Positions 19,713 to 28,826 of a stretch of DNA of 64,000 nt are shown here, one piece after another (position 1 is the first letter of the stretch; the number at the start of each line of letters is the position of its first letter). Source of the DNA: Phormidium willei BDU 130791 (GTDB lineage: Bacteria; Cyanobacteriota; Cyanobacteriia; Cyanobacteriales; Geitlerinemataceae); contig LSZA01000005.1 of the NCBI GenBank assembly GCA_001637315.1, positions 1-64,000 of the forward strand, in the 5' to 3' direction. The position numbers were made by a program, and so were the translations under genes. The notes below the pieces were generated by a model. The model was not told the DNA's origin and searched no databases. It saw nothing but the letters and a program-made list of their open reading frames with translations.

Positions 19713-20005
19713 CGGCGATCGCAATTCCACAATGGTCTAGTTTAACCTCCGATCGCAGCTTCAAGTTTTGCCGTCATCGTTCAGCCTCATGATAACTTGG
19801 TTCTAGGCTATCTCAATTTTAGGAAAAATAAATCAGGTGTAACTTATCTTGATGTGACAAGTGTGCAACAGTAGAAAACCGTTCATAAAAATCCTCAAAC
19901 ATTATAAAAAATATTGCAATAATTTCATCTGAAGTTTAGCCAGGGTGTTGACATCCAGGGTGTCGGGAGATGTAAATTCACTAAGGTGTTTTTTGTGTTG
20001 AGGAT

Positions 20006-20524
20006 TCACTTTTTCCAAGAAGCGTCCGCGTAGGCATTAATAACTTTTAAGTAGTTTATATTTTGGAAAGAAAAGTCTCTCCAGAACTGGTGAAAATCAG
20101 AAGAAGTAGTTCCCGCTTGGATTCTCTGTGTGTACCATGATTCATAAAAAGAATCTTGGCGTCGAAGATAGACCAAAACTTTAACATCAAATTCTCTGAG
20201 AAAATACTTTAGTGATTTTGCTAAAAAGTTACTGTACTTATATCCAGTATCGGGGCGACTGCTGAATCCTTCGTCGCTAAGCAACAATATTTTGTGCTTA
20301 CGTAATACTAATTCCAATAAAATTTTAGAATTTTCATCTAAAAATCTAACACTGAAATTTCGATTTTCATAATCATCTATTAATTTGCTTCGTATCGGCG
20401 GACTTTCAATCCAAAAGAAACCTTGTCTACCAATACTTGACATATTTTTTCGACAAAAATTTTGGATAGCAGTACTTCCAGTTTTGTGCGTTCCAATATG
20501 CAGAAATGCCTTGATTGTATTCAT
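20006..20524 (-). pseudogene. truncated sulfotransferase-family gene
   Basis: The 172-residue product begins with FLHIGTHKTGSTAIQNFCRKN, the PAPS-binding loop (GxxKTGSTxxQ) of membrane-type sulfotransferases that modify polysaccharides. VKVLVYLRRQDSFYESWYTQRI is the second conserved block. Family members are usually 250-350 residues; here the frame ends soon after INAYADA, at a point where homologues continue. Another reading frame stays open for about 40 codons past the break, so a frameshift plus erosion is likely. The gene is clearly more AT-rich than its neighbours, suggesting transfer. It could still encode a short protein, but loss of the C-terminal half argues against activity. Confidence 0.6.
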
Positions 20525-20602
20525 TAGTTTATTATGTCAAAAAAATGTGAAAGGACTGAGTTAACATTGGGGTGATTGCTTGAGTTAAGTTCACGTTACA
20601 CT

Positions 20603-20629
20603 AGGGCGACCACAAGGGTACGCCCCTAC
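20603..20629. repeat. short dispersed repeat, GGGCGACC-N10-GCCCCTAC type
   Basis: An imperfect palindrome (GGGCGACC...GTACGCCCCTAC) in the AT-rich gap between the broken sulfotransferase gene and pgk. A similar 26-nt element with the same ends and spacing lies near 31536-31561 (GGGCGACC...ACACCCCTAC). Such GGGCGA...CGCCCCTAC elements recur in many cyanobacterial genomes; I infer a dispersed repeat family. Confidence 0.45.
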
Positions 20630-20765
20630 CAAAGAATCAACTGAATTTATGTTATTAAGCCTTCAGAAAACATGGTTACTTTACTGATTTGAGGAAAAAT
20701 GTCAACCCTGAAGATGATAGTCAGAGTTGACATCTAACTCAAATCAGAGAGTTTAGGTTACAACC

Positions 20766-21971
20766 TTAAGCGTCGTCGAGGGCAGCAATCCCCGGCAGAA
20801 CCTTCCCTTCGAGGAGTTCCAAACTAGCACCGCCACCGGTGGAAATGTGGCTCATTTTCTCAGCCACACCCACTTTTTCCACAGCCGCCACTGAGTCACC
20901 ACCGCCGATAATCGTGATGGTTCCTTTCTCCGTTAAACCGGCTAGAGTTTGCGCGATCGCCTCGGTCCCTTTCGCGAACTTATCAAACTCAAACACGCCC
21001 ATCGGACCATTCCAAATCACCGATTTGCACTGTTCCAACGCCGCTTGGAAGGTTTTAACGGAATCAGGACCAATATCTAAGCCCATCCAACCCTCGGGAA
21101 TCGACTCAACGGCCACCGTTTGGTCGTTCGCGTCAGGGGCGAAGTTGTCCGCCAGAACCACATCGGTGGGTAGTAATAATTCAACCCCCCGTTCCTTGGC
21201 TTTGGCTTCGAGGGACTTCGCTAATTCCAGTTTGTCTTCTTCCACCAAAGACTTGCCCACACTCAAACCTCGGGCTTTGTAGAAGGTGAAAATCATACCG
21301 CCGCCGATGAACAGCTTGTCCACTTTCTCCAACAGCGTATCAATCACCCCAATTTTACTGGAGACCTTCGACCCCCCCACGATCGCCGCCAAAGGACGTT
21401 GGGGATTCTCAATGGCATTTTGCAGGAATTGCAGTTCCTTCTCAATCAGATAACCCGCCACACAGGTCTCCACATACTTCGTCACCCCTTCCGTAGAAGC
21501 ATGGGCCCGGTGGGCGGTTCCGAAAGCATCATTGACATAGACATCCGCCAACTCTCCCAGTTGCTTGGCAAACTCAGGATCGTTAGCTTCTTCCCCAGCA
21601 TAGAAGCGGGCGTTCTCTAACAGCAAGACATCCCCATCGGCGAGACTGTCCACAGCGGCTTTCACCCCATCGCCGACACAGTCATCGCATTTGGTCACGT
21701 TCTTACCCAGTAATTCCGAGAGACGCACCCCCACCGGAGTCAGACGCATCGACTCATTCACCTGGCCTTTGGGGCGGCCGAAGTGGCTGATGAGGATGAC
21801 TTTGGCACCTTTGCCCGTCAAGTCGAGAATGGTGGGAAGGGCAGCGCGAATCCGAGTATCATCGGTGATGTTACCCGTATCATCGAGGGGGACGTTGAAA
21901 TCCGCGCGGACGAGGACACGCTTACCGGATAACTCGGCAGAGGACAAATTTGCTACAGTTTTCTTAGACAC
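20766..21971 (-). CDS. pgk: phosphoglycerate kinase
   Basis: Converts 3-phosphoglycerate and ATP to 1,3-bisphosphoglycerate in the Calvin cycle, and the reverse in glycolysis. The 401 residues match the family throughout: [13 protein letters not shown] (substrate-binding signature), [40 protein letters not shown], and the nucleotide-binding [15 protein letters not shown] and [14 protein letters not shown]. It starts with GTG at 21971, with a good Shine-Dalgarno AGGAG 7 nt upstream. The 5' region contains a 7-bp hairpin (GCCTCGA/TCGAGGC, 22027-22052). It is monocistronic and divergent from the usp gene; eno lies elsewhere in the window. Confidence 0.98.
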   Translation of the reverse strand: MSKKTVANLSSAELSGKRVLVRADFNVPLDDTGNITDDTRIRAALPTILDLTGKGAKVILISHFGRPKGQVNESMRLTPVGVRLSELLGKNVTKCDDCVGDGVKAAVDSLADGDVLLLENARFYAGEEANDPEFAKQLGELADVYVNDAFGTAHRAHASTEGVTKYVETCVAGYLIEKELQFLQNAIENPQRPLAAIVGGSKVSSKIGVIDTLLEKVDKLFIGGGMIFTFYKARGLSVGKSLVEEDKLELAKSLEAKAKERGVELLLPTDVVLADNFAPDANDQTVAVESIPEGWMGLDIGPDSVKTFQAALEQCKSVIWNGPMGVFEFDKFAKGTEAIAQTLAGLTEKGTITIIGGGDSVAAVEKVGVAEKMSHISTGGGASLELLEGKVLPGIAALDDA

Positions 21972-22257
21972 GTATTATCTCCTAAATTCTGAACGGCTAA
22001 TTCTCGACGGCTAGACATGACCGTTGGCCTCGATGCCATCGGCGGTCGAGGCTGACCTTGAGACTTCAAACCGAGACAATTCTACCAAAGGGTTGTCCGT
22101 CCCAGGCGTTGCTCCCCCCAGTGGGAACTTGCAAACTGTAAAGTCCAGGGGGCGATCGCCGGATAATCTGAGACAATTGGGCGTAGGGGTGGATCGACCC
22201 TAGCCCCCAATTCGGGGCATTCCCCCCGACCAATCGGGTTCACAACAAGAGATGACC

Positions 22258-22662
22258 ATGTTTAAGAGTGTATTATTCCCGGTCGATGGTAGCCGCGAAT
22301 CCCGTGAGGCGGCCGTCGTTGTCGCCGATATCGTCAAAACCTATCAAGCTAAACTCACCATTCTCTCGGTGGTGGAACCCCCCGAAGAGGGAGAAGCCCC
22401 CAGCCCGAATAACTCCCCGGAGGCGATCGCCAATCTCCTCAAAAGCGCCCAGGAGGTGTTCGCCCAACAGGGGATGGAAGTCGCCACCATTGAACGACAG
22501 GGAAAACCCGCTTTCGTCATCTGCGATGTGGCGGATGAAGAGGAGATGGATTTGATTGTTATGGGGAGTCGTGGGACTGGGTTAACCGATGAAGGGGCCG
22601 CCGAAAGCGTGACCAATCTCACCATTAACCTCTCCCCCTGTCCCGTGTTGGTGGTTCCCTAA
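22258..22662 (+). CDS. universal stress protein (UspA family)
   Basis: A 134-residue cytoplasmic Usp domain. FKSVLFPVDGSRESREAA holds the N-terminal Asp and Ser, and LIVMGSRGTGLTDEGAAESVTNLTINLSPCPVLVV is the C-terminal glycine-rich block, close to the ATP-binding pattern G-2x-G-9x-G-S/T but not identical, so nucleotide binding is uncertain. ATG 22258 is favoured over 22252 because AAGAGA lies at better spacing. Its TAA overlaps the ATG of the GTPase gene (TAATG), and that gene in turn overlaps the next, indicating a three-gene translationally coupled operon. Confidence 0.9.
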   Translation: MFKSVLFPVDGSRESREAAVVVADIVKTYQAKLTILSVVEPPEEGEAPSPNNSPEAIANLLKSAQEVFAQQGMEVATIERQGKPAFVICDVADEEEMDLIVMGSRGTGLTDEGAAESVTNLTINLSPCPVLVVP

Positions 22663-23534
22663 TGGCAGCAATTCAATGGTATCCGGGCCATATCGCCCGG
22701 GCTGAACGACAACTCAAAGAACAACTCAACCGCGTCGATGTGGTGTTAGAGGTTCGTGATGCCCGCATTCCTTTGGCCACCCATCATCCCCAGTTAGAAG
22801 GCTGGTTGAAAGACAAGGCCCGCGTCTTGGTTCTCAATCGTATGGATATGATTTCTCCGGCGGTTCAGGAGGCTTGGGAGACGTGGTTTCGCGATCGCGG
22901 CGAGATTCCCTATTTCACCGATGCCCGCCAGGGAAAAGGCGTGTCTCAGGTGGCCCGGGCCGCAGAAACGGCTGGTTCTAGCGTCAACGAACGCCGCATC
23001 GCCCGGGGAATGCGCCCTCGCCCGATTCGGGCTGTGGTGATTGGCTTCCCCAATGTGGGCAAATCCGCCCTCATTAACCGCCTGTTGCGTCGTAAAGTGG
23101 TTGAAAGTGCCAGACGGGCTGGGGTGACGCGTCAGTTGCGCTGGGTGCGCTTGAGCGATCGCCCCGGTAAATCGGCTAATCTGGAAATTCTCGACGCGCC
23201 GGGGATTATTCCTTGGCGCTTGGATAATCAGGAGAATGCCGTCAAACTCGCCATTTGTGAGGATATCGGCGAAGCCTCCTATGATAATCAGCGAGTGGCG
23301 GCGATGATGGTGGATTTGATGACTCAGTTACCGGCGTTAGCCGGCCAACAGGCGCCCTCAGAACTGCTGCGCGATCGCTACAGCCTCAATCCCCAGACGA
23401 TGACGGGGGAGTCTTATCTCACGCAATTAGGAGGCGATCGCCATCAAGGAGATATCGAACGAGCCGCCTGTGAACTCCTCAACGACTTTCGCAAGGGAAC
23501 CCTCGGCAAAATTCCCCTAGAATTGCCTGACTGA
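22662..23534 (+). CDS. rbgA: ribosome biogenesis GTPase YlqF/RbgA
   Basis: A 290-residue circularly permuted GTPase needed for late assembly of the 50S subunit. The order of G motifs is permuted as in YlqF: G4 (VLNRMDMI) comes first, G1 (GFPNVGKSALINRLL) near residue 130, then G3-like LDAPGIIPW. The N-terminal IQWYPGHIARAERQL is the diagnostic family start (WFPGHMxKA). The C-terminal helical domain binds the ribosome. It overlaps usp by 1 bp and the peroxiredoxin-like gene by 1 bp (TGATG). No ribosome-binding site is needed if translation is coupled. Confidence 0.96.
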   Translation: MAAIQWYPGHIARAERQLKEQLNRVDVVLEVRDARIPLATHHPQLEGWLKDKARVLVLNRMDMISPAVQEAWETWFRDRGEIPYFTDARQGKGVSQVARAAETAGSSVNERRIARGMRPRPIRAVVIGFPNVGKSALINRLLRRKVVESARRAGVTRQLRWVRLSDRPGKSANLEILDAPGIIPWRLDNQENAVKLAICEDIGEASYDNQRVAAMMVDLMTQLPALAGQQAPSELLRDRYSLNPQTMTGESYLTQLGGDRHQGDIERAACELLNDFRKGTLGKIPLELPD

Positions 23535-24313
23535 TGACACTCTATCAAGACTTCGCCCAAAGCCAACGCCAGCGCGTCAGTGATGGCCAGACAGTGGGCC
23601 TTCTCGATGATTGCCCCCAAACGGCCCGGCGCTTGGTGTTACTGTTCTCCCAACTGGGGGACTTTGACAGTTTGGAATACGCCTGGTGGCTACAACGAGA
23701 GGGCGATCGCTTGCAGCAGTTAAACATCACCGTTCGGGCCATAGGAATTGGCGATCGCGCCTCAGGAAAACAGTTTTGTGACTATACCGGCTTTCCCCCC
23801 GAGGCCCTGTTTATCGATGAAACCGCCGAACTCCACCGCCAACTCAATCTCTACCCAGGCCTAACCCTCGATATTCCCGGCCTGAAACCCGGCCAGCAAG
23901 CGTGGTTAAACCTGATGTTGATGTGTGCCGGAATCAAAAGCCCTGGAACCTTAGCGGAGGTGTTTCGGGGCTATCGGGGCGATCGCAGCGCCCCCCAACT
24001 CATTGACGACGACGAAACCATCAAAGCGCCCCCGCTACCGCCCCTGAAAGGCTCCTTTTTCCAATGGGCCGGGGGACAGGGGCATCAGCGGCCCTTTGAG
24101 TTGGCCACCCTACGCCTACGCAACATGGCGCAAGTTTTGGGAAACTGGAACACCTACGTTCCTAACGCCGCCTATCTCACCCAACGGGGTGCAACCTTTC
24201 TCTTTGACGCTCAAGGAACACTCCTCTACGAGCATCGCGATCGCGGGATTCTCGGGTTTGCGGCCAACCCCAGTCGCCCCCTGAGTTTCCTGGACTCACT
24301 CCCATCAGAATGA
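23534..24313 (+). CDS. AhpC/TSA-like (PRXL2-type) protein without a peroxidatic cysteine
   Basis: A 259-residue protein with a thioredoxin-like fold of the AhpC-TSA_2 group. At the position of the usual CPFC-type active site it reads QLGDFDSLEYAWWL, so the peroxidatic Cys is absent; the remaining Cys residues (near 27, 82 and 141) do not form CxxC. I recall this variant from other cyanobacteria, so it is probably a conserved non-peroxidase function rather than decay. C-terminal motifs include NMAQVLGNWNTYVPN and RGATFLFDAQGTLLYEHRDRGILGF. Last gene of the usp-rbgA operon. Function unknown. Confidence 0.78.
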   Translation: MTLYQDFAQSQRQRVSDGQTVGLLDDCPQTARRLVLLFSQLGDFDSLEYAWWLQREGDRLQQLNITVRAIGIGDRASGKQFCDYTGFPPEALFIDETAELHRQLNLYPGLTLDIPGLKPGQQAWLNLMLMCAGIKSPGTLAEVFRGYRGDRSAPQLIDDDETIKAPPLPPLKGSFFQWAGGQGHQRPFELATLRLRNMAQVLGNWNTYVPNAAYLTQRGATFLFDAQGTLLYEHRDRGILGFAANPSRPLSFLDSLPSE

Positions 24314-24328
24314 AGGGTAAGGGATTCA

Positions 24329-24360
24329 GACACTCGGTGTCTTGGCAGACACCGCGTGTC
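24329..24360. terminator. hairpin between convergent genes
   Basis: A stem of 13 positions with one mismatch (GACACTCGGTGTC...GACACCGCGTGTC, 6-nt loop TTGGCA) lies in the 62-bp gap between the peroxiredoxin-like gene and the convergent EF-G-like gene. There is no T-tract on either strand, so it may be an mRNA 3'-end stabiliser rather than an efficient terminator. Confidence 0.5.
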
Positions 24361-24375
24361 GGGATGAGGGTAAGT

Positions 24376-26406
24376 CTAACCCTCCTGCTGAGTGAGAACC
24401 TGTTTAGCCAACTTATCAGGGACCGGTTCGAGGCGATCGTACTGCCAACGATAGGTTCCCACCCCCATCGTGGCCGATCGCAACTCCACAATCAGATTCT
24501 GCATTTGAGCCTGAGGGAAATAAGCCGAGATTTTATCCCAACCGGGCCAGCCCTCATAGCCCTCATAGCCAAGAATCTGACCGCGATTGGTGCTAATCAC
24601 CTGTAACACCTTAGAGGTGGACTCACTGGGGCTATAAATCTCCACCGACAAAATGGGTTCGAGGAGCGTCGGTTGACATTGAACCATGCCCGTTTGCATC
24701 GCCACCCGGGCCGCCTGTTTAAAGGCCTGTTCCGAACTATCGACACTATGATACGACCCATTCGTCAGCGTCACCGCCACATCCACCACCGGGAAGCCTA
24801 ACGGTCCTTGGGCCAAATACTCCCGCACTCCCGTTTCCACCCCTGGGATATATTGCTTCGGAACCGCCCCACCGACAATGGTTTCACTAAACTGAAAGCC
24901 TTCACCGCGAGGGAGTGGCGCAATATCCAAATAGACATCGCCAAACTGTCCATGACCGCCACTTTGGTGTTTATAGCGACCGTGAACCGACTCCACGGCC
25001 TGGCGCACCGTTTCTTTGTACTGAATCTTGGGCGGCTGTCCCGTCATGGGCAAGTTATACTTACGCCGCAGGCGATCGAGGGCCACCTGAAGATGAATCT
25101 CACCCTGGCCCCAAAGGAGAATTTCATGGGTATCTCGCTGTTGTTCCCAGGTGAGGGCGGGATCTTCTTCGACGAGTTTCGTTAAGGCCCCGCTGACTTT
25201 CACCTCATCTTTGCGATTCTCCGGGGTAATGGCCAAGCCATACACCGCCGGACGTTGTTCAGCCCGAGGTAACGCCACCGTTCCCTCGGGACTGAGGGTA
25301 TCCCCGGTTTGCACCTCATCGAGTCGCCCCAGGGCCACAATTTCACCAATGTGAGCCGTTTGCACGCTCTTCTGATCGCTTCCCATGAGACGATACACGC
25401 CCCCGACGCGGGTTCCATTGAGGGTCATTCCCTCGCTAAGGGTTCCATTCCAAACCCGAACCAGGGACTGTTTTCCCCCCTGGGCGCTGTAATAGGTTTT
25501 CAGAACTTGGGCGATGACCTGATCAGATCCAGCTTTCCCAGCTTTGACGCCCCGGCGTTTGGCGGTTTCACTGGGTTCTGGGGTTTCTTTGGCCAACGCA
25601 TCGAGAAGATGACGCACGCCATAATCTTCTGTGGCGACGCCGAGAAAGACAGGAACAATGAGATCGGCGCTCAGTTCCATTTTCATGTCTTTGATAATCT
25701 CGGCTTGGGAGGGATCGATATCTTCGAGGATTTCTTCGAGGAGGCGATCGTCAAAATCCGCCAGTCCCTCTAACATCTCTTGACGGGCGAGCTGTTCCTC
25801 GGCTTTTAAGTCATCGGGGAGGGGAATGGGATCGGAGGGGGCGCCAGGATGGAATTGAAAGGCTTGTTCGCTGACTAAATCAATAAATCCTGTCACGTTA
25901 TCCCCTTTGTAAATGGGGTATTGATGAGGAATCAGGGGACGAGAGGAGATCGATCCGAGGGCTTGTAGAATTTCACTGAAGCTAGAACTTGGGCGATCCA
26001 TCTTGTTAATAAACAAAAGATGGGGAATCTGCCAGTCATCGAGAAGTTTAAACAGCGGTGCGAGGGTTAAGACCCGGCTGACATCGGGTTCACAGACAAT
26101 GACGGCGGCCCCGACGCCAATTAGGGCGTTGGCGGTTTCTTGGCTGAACTCAATCGAACCCGGACAATCGAGGAGGGTCAATTGAATATCTCCATGCTGA
26201 GTGTAGGCGCTTGACACCTCGACACTCATGGTGCGCTGTTGGGCTTCGGGGGTATTGTCCCCAATCGTGGTTCCATCGCTAACGCTTCCTTTACGGGAAA
26301 TGGCCCCGGTCACTGAGAGGATACTTTCGAGAAGAGTCGTTTTCCCACTCAGGTAGGGGCCAACAAGGGCAATATTACGCCAGGCAGAGGATTGGGTCGG
26401 GGTCAT
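24376..26406 (-). CDS. EF-G-like translation factor GTPase with altered G motifs
   Basis: A 676-residue homologue of elongation factor G with its full domain order: GTPase domain, domain II (LVRVWNGTLSEGMTL), domain III (HEILLWGQGEIHLQVALDRL), domain IV (YKETVRQAVESVHGRYKHQSGGHGQFGDV) and domain V (EPILSVEIYSP). The P-loop is GPYLSGKTTLL instead of the AHIDAGKTT of normal EF-G, and G3 is LLDCPGSIEF, with Ser in place of the catalytic His of DTPGH. NKMD (G4) is intact. It is therefore a diverged EF-G paralogue, perhaps with slow GTP hydrolysis, comparable to EF-G2-type proteins. Its role (translocation, recycling or stress) is unknown; a normal fusA presumably exists elsewhere. Confidence 0.9.
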   Translation of the reverse strand: MTPTQSSAWRNIALVGPYLSGKTTLLESILSVTGAISRKGSVSDGTTIGDNTPEAQQRTMSVEVSSAYTQHGDIQLTLLDCPGSIEFSQETANALIGVGAAVIVCEPDVSRVLTLAPLFKLLDDWQIPHLLFINKMDRPSSSFSEILQALGSISSRPLIPHQYPIYKGDNVTGFIDLVSEQAFQFHPGAPSDPIPLPDDLKAEEQLARQEMLEGLADFDDRLLEEILEDIDPSQAEIIKDMKMELSADLIVPVFLGVATEDYGVRHLLDALAKETPEPSETAKRRGVKAGKAGSDQVIAQVLKTYYSAQGGKQSLVRVWNGTLSEGMTLNGTRVGGVYRLMGSDQKSVQTAHIGEIVALGRLDEVQTGDTLSPEGTVALPRAEQRPAVYGLAITPENRKDEVKVSGALTKLVEEDPALTWEQQRDTHEILLWGQGEIHLQVALDRLRRKYNLPMTGQPPKIQYKETVRQAVESVHGRYKHQSGGHGQFGDVYLDIAPLPRGEGFQFSETIVGGAVPKQYIPGVETGVREYLAQGPLGFPVVDVAVTLTNGSYHSVDSSEQAFKQAARVAMQTGMVQCQPTLLEPILSVEIYSPSESTSKVLQVISTNRGQILGYEGYEGWPGWDKISAYFPQAQMQNLIVELRSATMGVGTYRWQYDRLEPVPDKLAKQVLTQQEG

Positions 26407-26427
26407 AGGATCGAGGTATCGAGTAAA

Positions 26428-26461
26428 GGAGACCGTTTCATTTGATTATGGAATGGTCTCC
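26428..26461 (-). terminator. possible terminator downstream of patX
   Basis: GGAGACC (26428-26434) and GGTCTCC (26455-26461) form a perfect 7-bp inverted repeat. On the minus strand the closing arm is followed by TTTAC. It lies about 130 nt past the patX stop and 22 nt before the EF-G start, so it could end the patX transcript or sit in the EF-G leader. Confidence 0.35.
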
Positions 26462-26590
26462 CCTCAGGGTCCTCGATTGTTTAGAAAACTTTTAGAAATT
26501 TGGGGCCGAGGCGGCGATCGCCCCACTGCCCCAGACTACCATGTCGCTGGAGTTGGCGATCGCCCCAGGATGTGGATCAACGGCAAATTC

Positions 26591-26827
26591 TTAACTCTCA
26601 ACGCTAATCAAGGATTCTCCCATTTCTAGTCCATTATGATTCGATTGAAAGCGCCGACGGCCACTGCCACGATGAGGTTGGACTTCATCTTTTTGTTCAG
26701 TTTGAGCTGACAGAAAACCACGATAGGCGACAGAATCAAACTCAGTCGATTTTGAGGGCTGGCTAACGTTGGCGAAGGAAGACCCTAAGCCCAAAAGCAA
26801 AGCGGACAGAACCAAAGAACTACGCAT
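26591..26827 (-). CDS. patX: PatX-like small secreted protein with HRGSGR motif
   Basis: A 78-residue precursor. Residues 1-20 (MRSSLVLSALLLGLGSSFAN) form a signal peptide with a plausible cleavage after SFA. The mature part contains EVQPHRGSGRRRF, encoded near 26657-26674. HRGSGR is the signature of PatX, a peptide-precursor family found across filamentous cyanobacteria and related to PatS through RGSGR, the pentapeptide that binds HetR and inhibits heterocyst differentiation. Non-heterocystous filamentous strains also carry it, with unknown role. No hetR is in the window. Context: minus strand, between the EF-G-like gene and a FAD oxidoreductase. Gene identity rests on motif, size and signal peptide, not on alignment. 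Confidence 0.8.
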   Translation of the reverse strand: MRSSLVLSALLLGLGSSFANVSQPSKSTEFDSVAYRGFLSAQTEQKDEVQPHRGSGRRRFQSNHNGLEMGESLISVES

Positions 26828-26884
26828 AATCGGAAGAAGCTGTTTCAGGTACTTAGTTCCTGTTACAGATTTCCGATAGGGCGA

Positions 26885-28630
26885 TCAGGAGGAAATTCCC
26901 TCAAGTCGTAACCAGTGTCCTGATGGGTTGAAATATCCCCAACCGGACAGGTGATGATGATTCGGGTAACGTTGTAACTGTCGCTCAACCGTTGGATGTA
27001 GGGTGACTAGGGTCCAGGCGCGATCGCCGATCTGAATCTGATAGTCTTGATCGGCCAGTCGCTCAACTCGCCCTGATATCGTCTGGGCCTGAGGATCTCG
27101 CCGCATCACCGCCGGTTCAGCGGGATGATATCCTGTGGCGGGATAGTCCTGTGGCTGATTGAGATAATAGCGTTGCCAATGTCGCCAATCGGGGTCGTCG
27201 GGAAGGGAGTCAAACAGGGGAATGACCGCAGCGGGGGCCTGTGGATCGTTTAGTAAGGACTCTTGCAGCAGACGTACGGGTAACTCTCGCGGTTGACAAC
27301 GATGCTGGATACAGAGGGCGGCCGCGAGTCCGGCGGCTTGGCCGATATTCATGACTAGCGGTTGCAGGCGAGTACAGCCATTGGCAATGTGGGAGACGGA
27401 GATGTTTTTCTCACAGGCCAAGAAGCCATCCATCGCCTGGGGAATTAGACAGCGGTAGGGAAGGGTAAAGGGGGTTCCCGTCCAGCGGCCTCCCCAGCGT
27501 AGGGATTTCGGCTGAACCCGAAAGGACCAATCGGGATAGTGATGGTCGTTGGCATAATTGCCGATGGCGATCGCCTCCACCCCCTGTTCTGCGATCGGCA
27601 AAGGGGCCACTTGTCCCCCTAACTGGGGCAAAATATCTTGCTCACAGACCGTTGTTAGCCCCAGCAAGCGGCGACTTTCGCGAAAATAGGGATGAAGGGC
27701 TAAACCGGAGGCGGACTGGGGAAATAGCCCTTCAGCGAAGCCATAGCGTCGGCCCAGTCGTCGTTGTAGGAAACGGGCAAAGCTCTGAGTCCGCCATTGG
27801 GCTTCTTGCAAACAGTCGCGTCGGGCTTGGGGAGATTCAATCAGCCGTTGCAGATTCACGCCATAGTCGTTGCCCTTGTGGGGCCAGTTCAGCATGAGGC
27901 GATGGCCCGGCAGTCGGCCATAGTTGAGGAAGCGTTCTAAGCCATGATTCTCCCAAGCCCCGAGAAAGTCTGAGGCTGAATCCTCGGGAGGGGCGGCAAT
28001 TTCCGGGGCCACGGCTCCCTCGCCATAGTCTTGCAAGACTCCCACCCAGGTCATGGCCTGGACGGGATAGCGGGCTGTATTGGGATTGGGGGTTTCTGGG
28101 GCGCTGGGCTCGTTAAACTGCGATCGCCAGTCCCAACCCCAGCGATGGGGAATCTCGGCTAAGGCCAACAGATCCCCGAGTTCTGTACCATCGAGAATGA
28201 TCTCGGCACTCACGTCACAGTGGTCAAAGGCGACGGCCCGAAGGCGATCGTTCTCGACGGTGACGGCTTGGGGGGTTTGTCCACAAATCCAATGCAAGTT
28301 GGGCAATGCGTCCACCCAATCTTGAAAAATTTGCGCCCCGATGGCCGGGTTAAAGGTAAAGAAACTCACCCAACCCCAATCGAGGCCACCGGGTTGACGG
28401 CGTTGCAGTTCTCGCAAAAATTGCCCCCAGAGTCCCGTTTGCAGGGCTAAGAGTTCGTTACCGTCGGGGGCGCTGACTCCGGCAGCAGTCAGCATTCCCC
28501 CCAGCCAGGGAAATTCACTGACGAGGAGGGTGTTTACGCCCTGTCGCGCGGCTTGGATGGCGGCGGCGGTTCCCCCGGTTCCCCCTCCGACAACTAAGAC
28601 ATCAACCGTGTGGCGATCGCGTGGGGGCAT
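26885..28630 (-). CDS. FAD-dependent oxidoreductase (FAD_oxidored family)
   Basis: A 581-residue flavoprotein. VDVLVVGGGTGGTAAAIQAARQGVNTLLVSEFPWLGGMLTAAGV is the FAD-binding fold plus the WLGG(M/Q)LT segment typical of this family. EIILDGTELGDLLALAEIPHRWG is the second conserved block, and the C-terminal ISVSHIANGCTRLQPLVMNIGQAAG closes the flavin site. The longest frame starts at 28684, but its first 18 residues are translated from a heptanucleotide repeat, so ATG 28630 (MPPRDRH) is chosen. Substrate unknown; relatives are often annotated only as xanthan lyase-like or FAD-dependent oxidoreductase. Not obviously in an operon. Confidence 0.85.
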   Translation of the reverse strand: MPPRDRHTVDVLVVGGGTGGTAAAIQAARQGVNTLLVSEFPWLGGMLTAAGVSAPDGNELLALQTGLWGQFLRELQRRQPGGLDWGWVSFFTFNPAIGAQIFQDWVDALPNLHWICGQTPQAVTVENDRLRAVAFDHCDVSAEIILDGTELGDLLALAEIPHRWGWDWRSQFNEPSAPETPNPNTARYPVQAMTWVGVLQDYGEGAVAPEIAAPPEDSASDFLGAWENHGLERFLNYGRLPGHRLMLNWPHKGNDYGVNLQRLIESPQARRDCLQEAQWRTQSFARFLQRRLGRRYGFAEGLFPQSASGLALHPYFRESRRLLGLTTVCEQDILPQLGGQVAPLPIAEQGVEAIAIGNYANDHHYPDWSFRVQPKSLRWGGRWTGTPFTLPYRCLIPQAMDGFLACEKNISVSHIANGCTRLQPLVMNIGQAAGLAAALCIQHRCQPRELPVRLLQESLLNDPQAPAAVIPLFDSLPDDPDWRHWQRYYLNQPQDYPATGYHPAEPAVMRRDPQAQTISGRVERLADQDYQIQIGDRAWTLVTLHPTVERQLQRYPNHHHLSGWGYFNPSGHWLRLEGISS

Positions 28631-28634
28631 AGAA

Positions 28635-28699
28635 GGGAACAGGGAACAGGGAACAGGGAACAGGGGGGAGAAGGCAAGAGGCAAAAGGCAAAAGGCAAG
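28635..28699. repeat. two adjacent heptanucleotide tandem arrays (STRR type)
   Basis: Four copies of GGGAACA (28635-28662) are followed by four copies of AGGCAAR (28672-28699). They lie immediately upstream of the oxidoreductase start and keep a coding frame open by chance. Same family as the arrays at 2774 and 61436. Confidence 0.85.
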
Positions 28700-28826
28700 A
28701 GGGGGAACTTATCTCCGGCCTCTCTCAAGAGATAGCTTTAGAAGGCTTCTCTTGTCGGCGTCCTCTTTGGCTAAGCGGGGTCGGGTGTGTTCCGATATCT
28801 ATCAGGGTTAAGCTTTAACGACTCGG

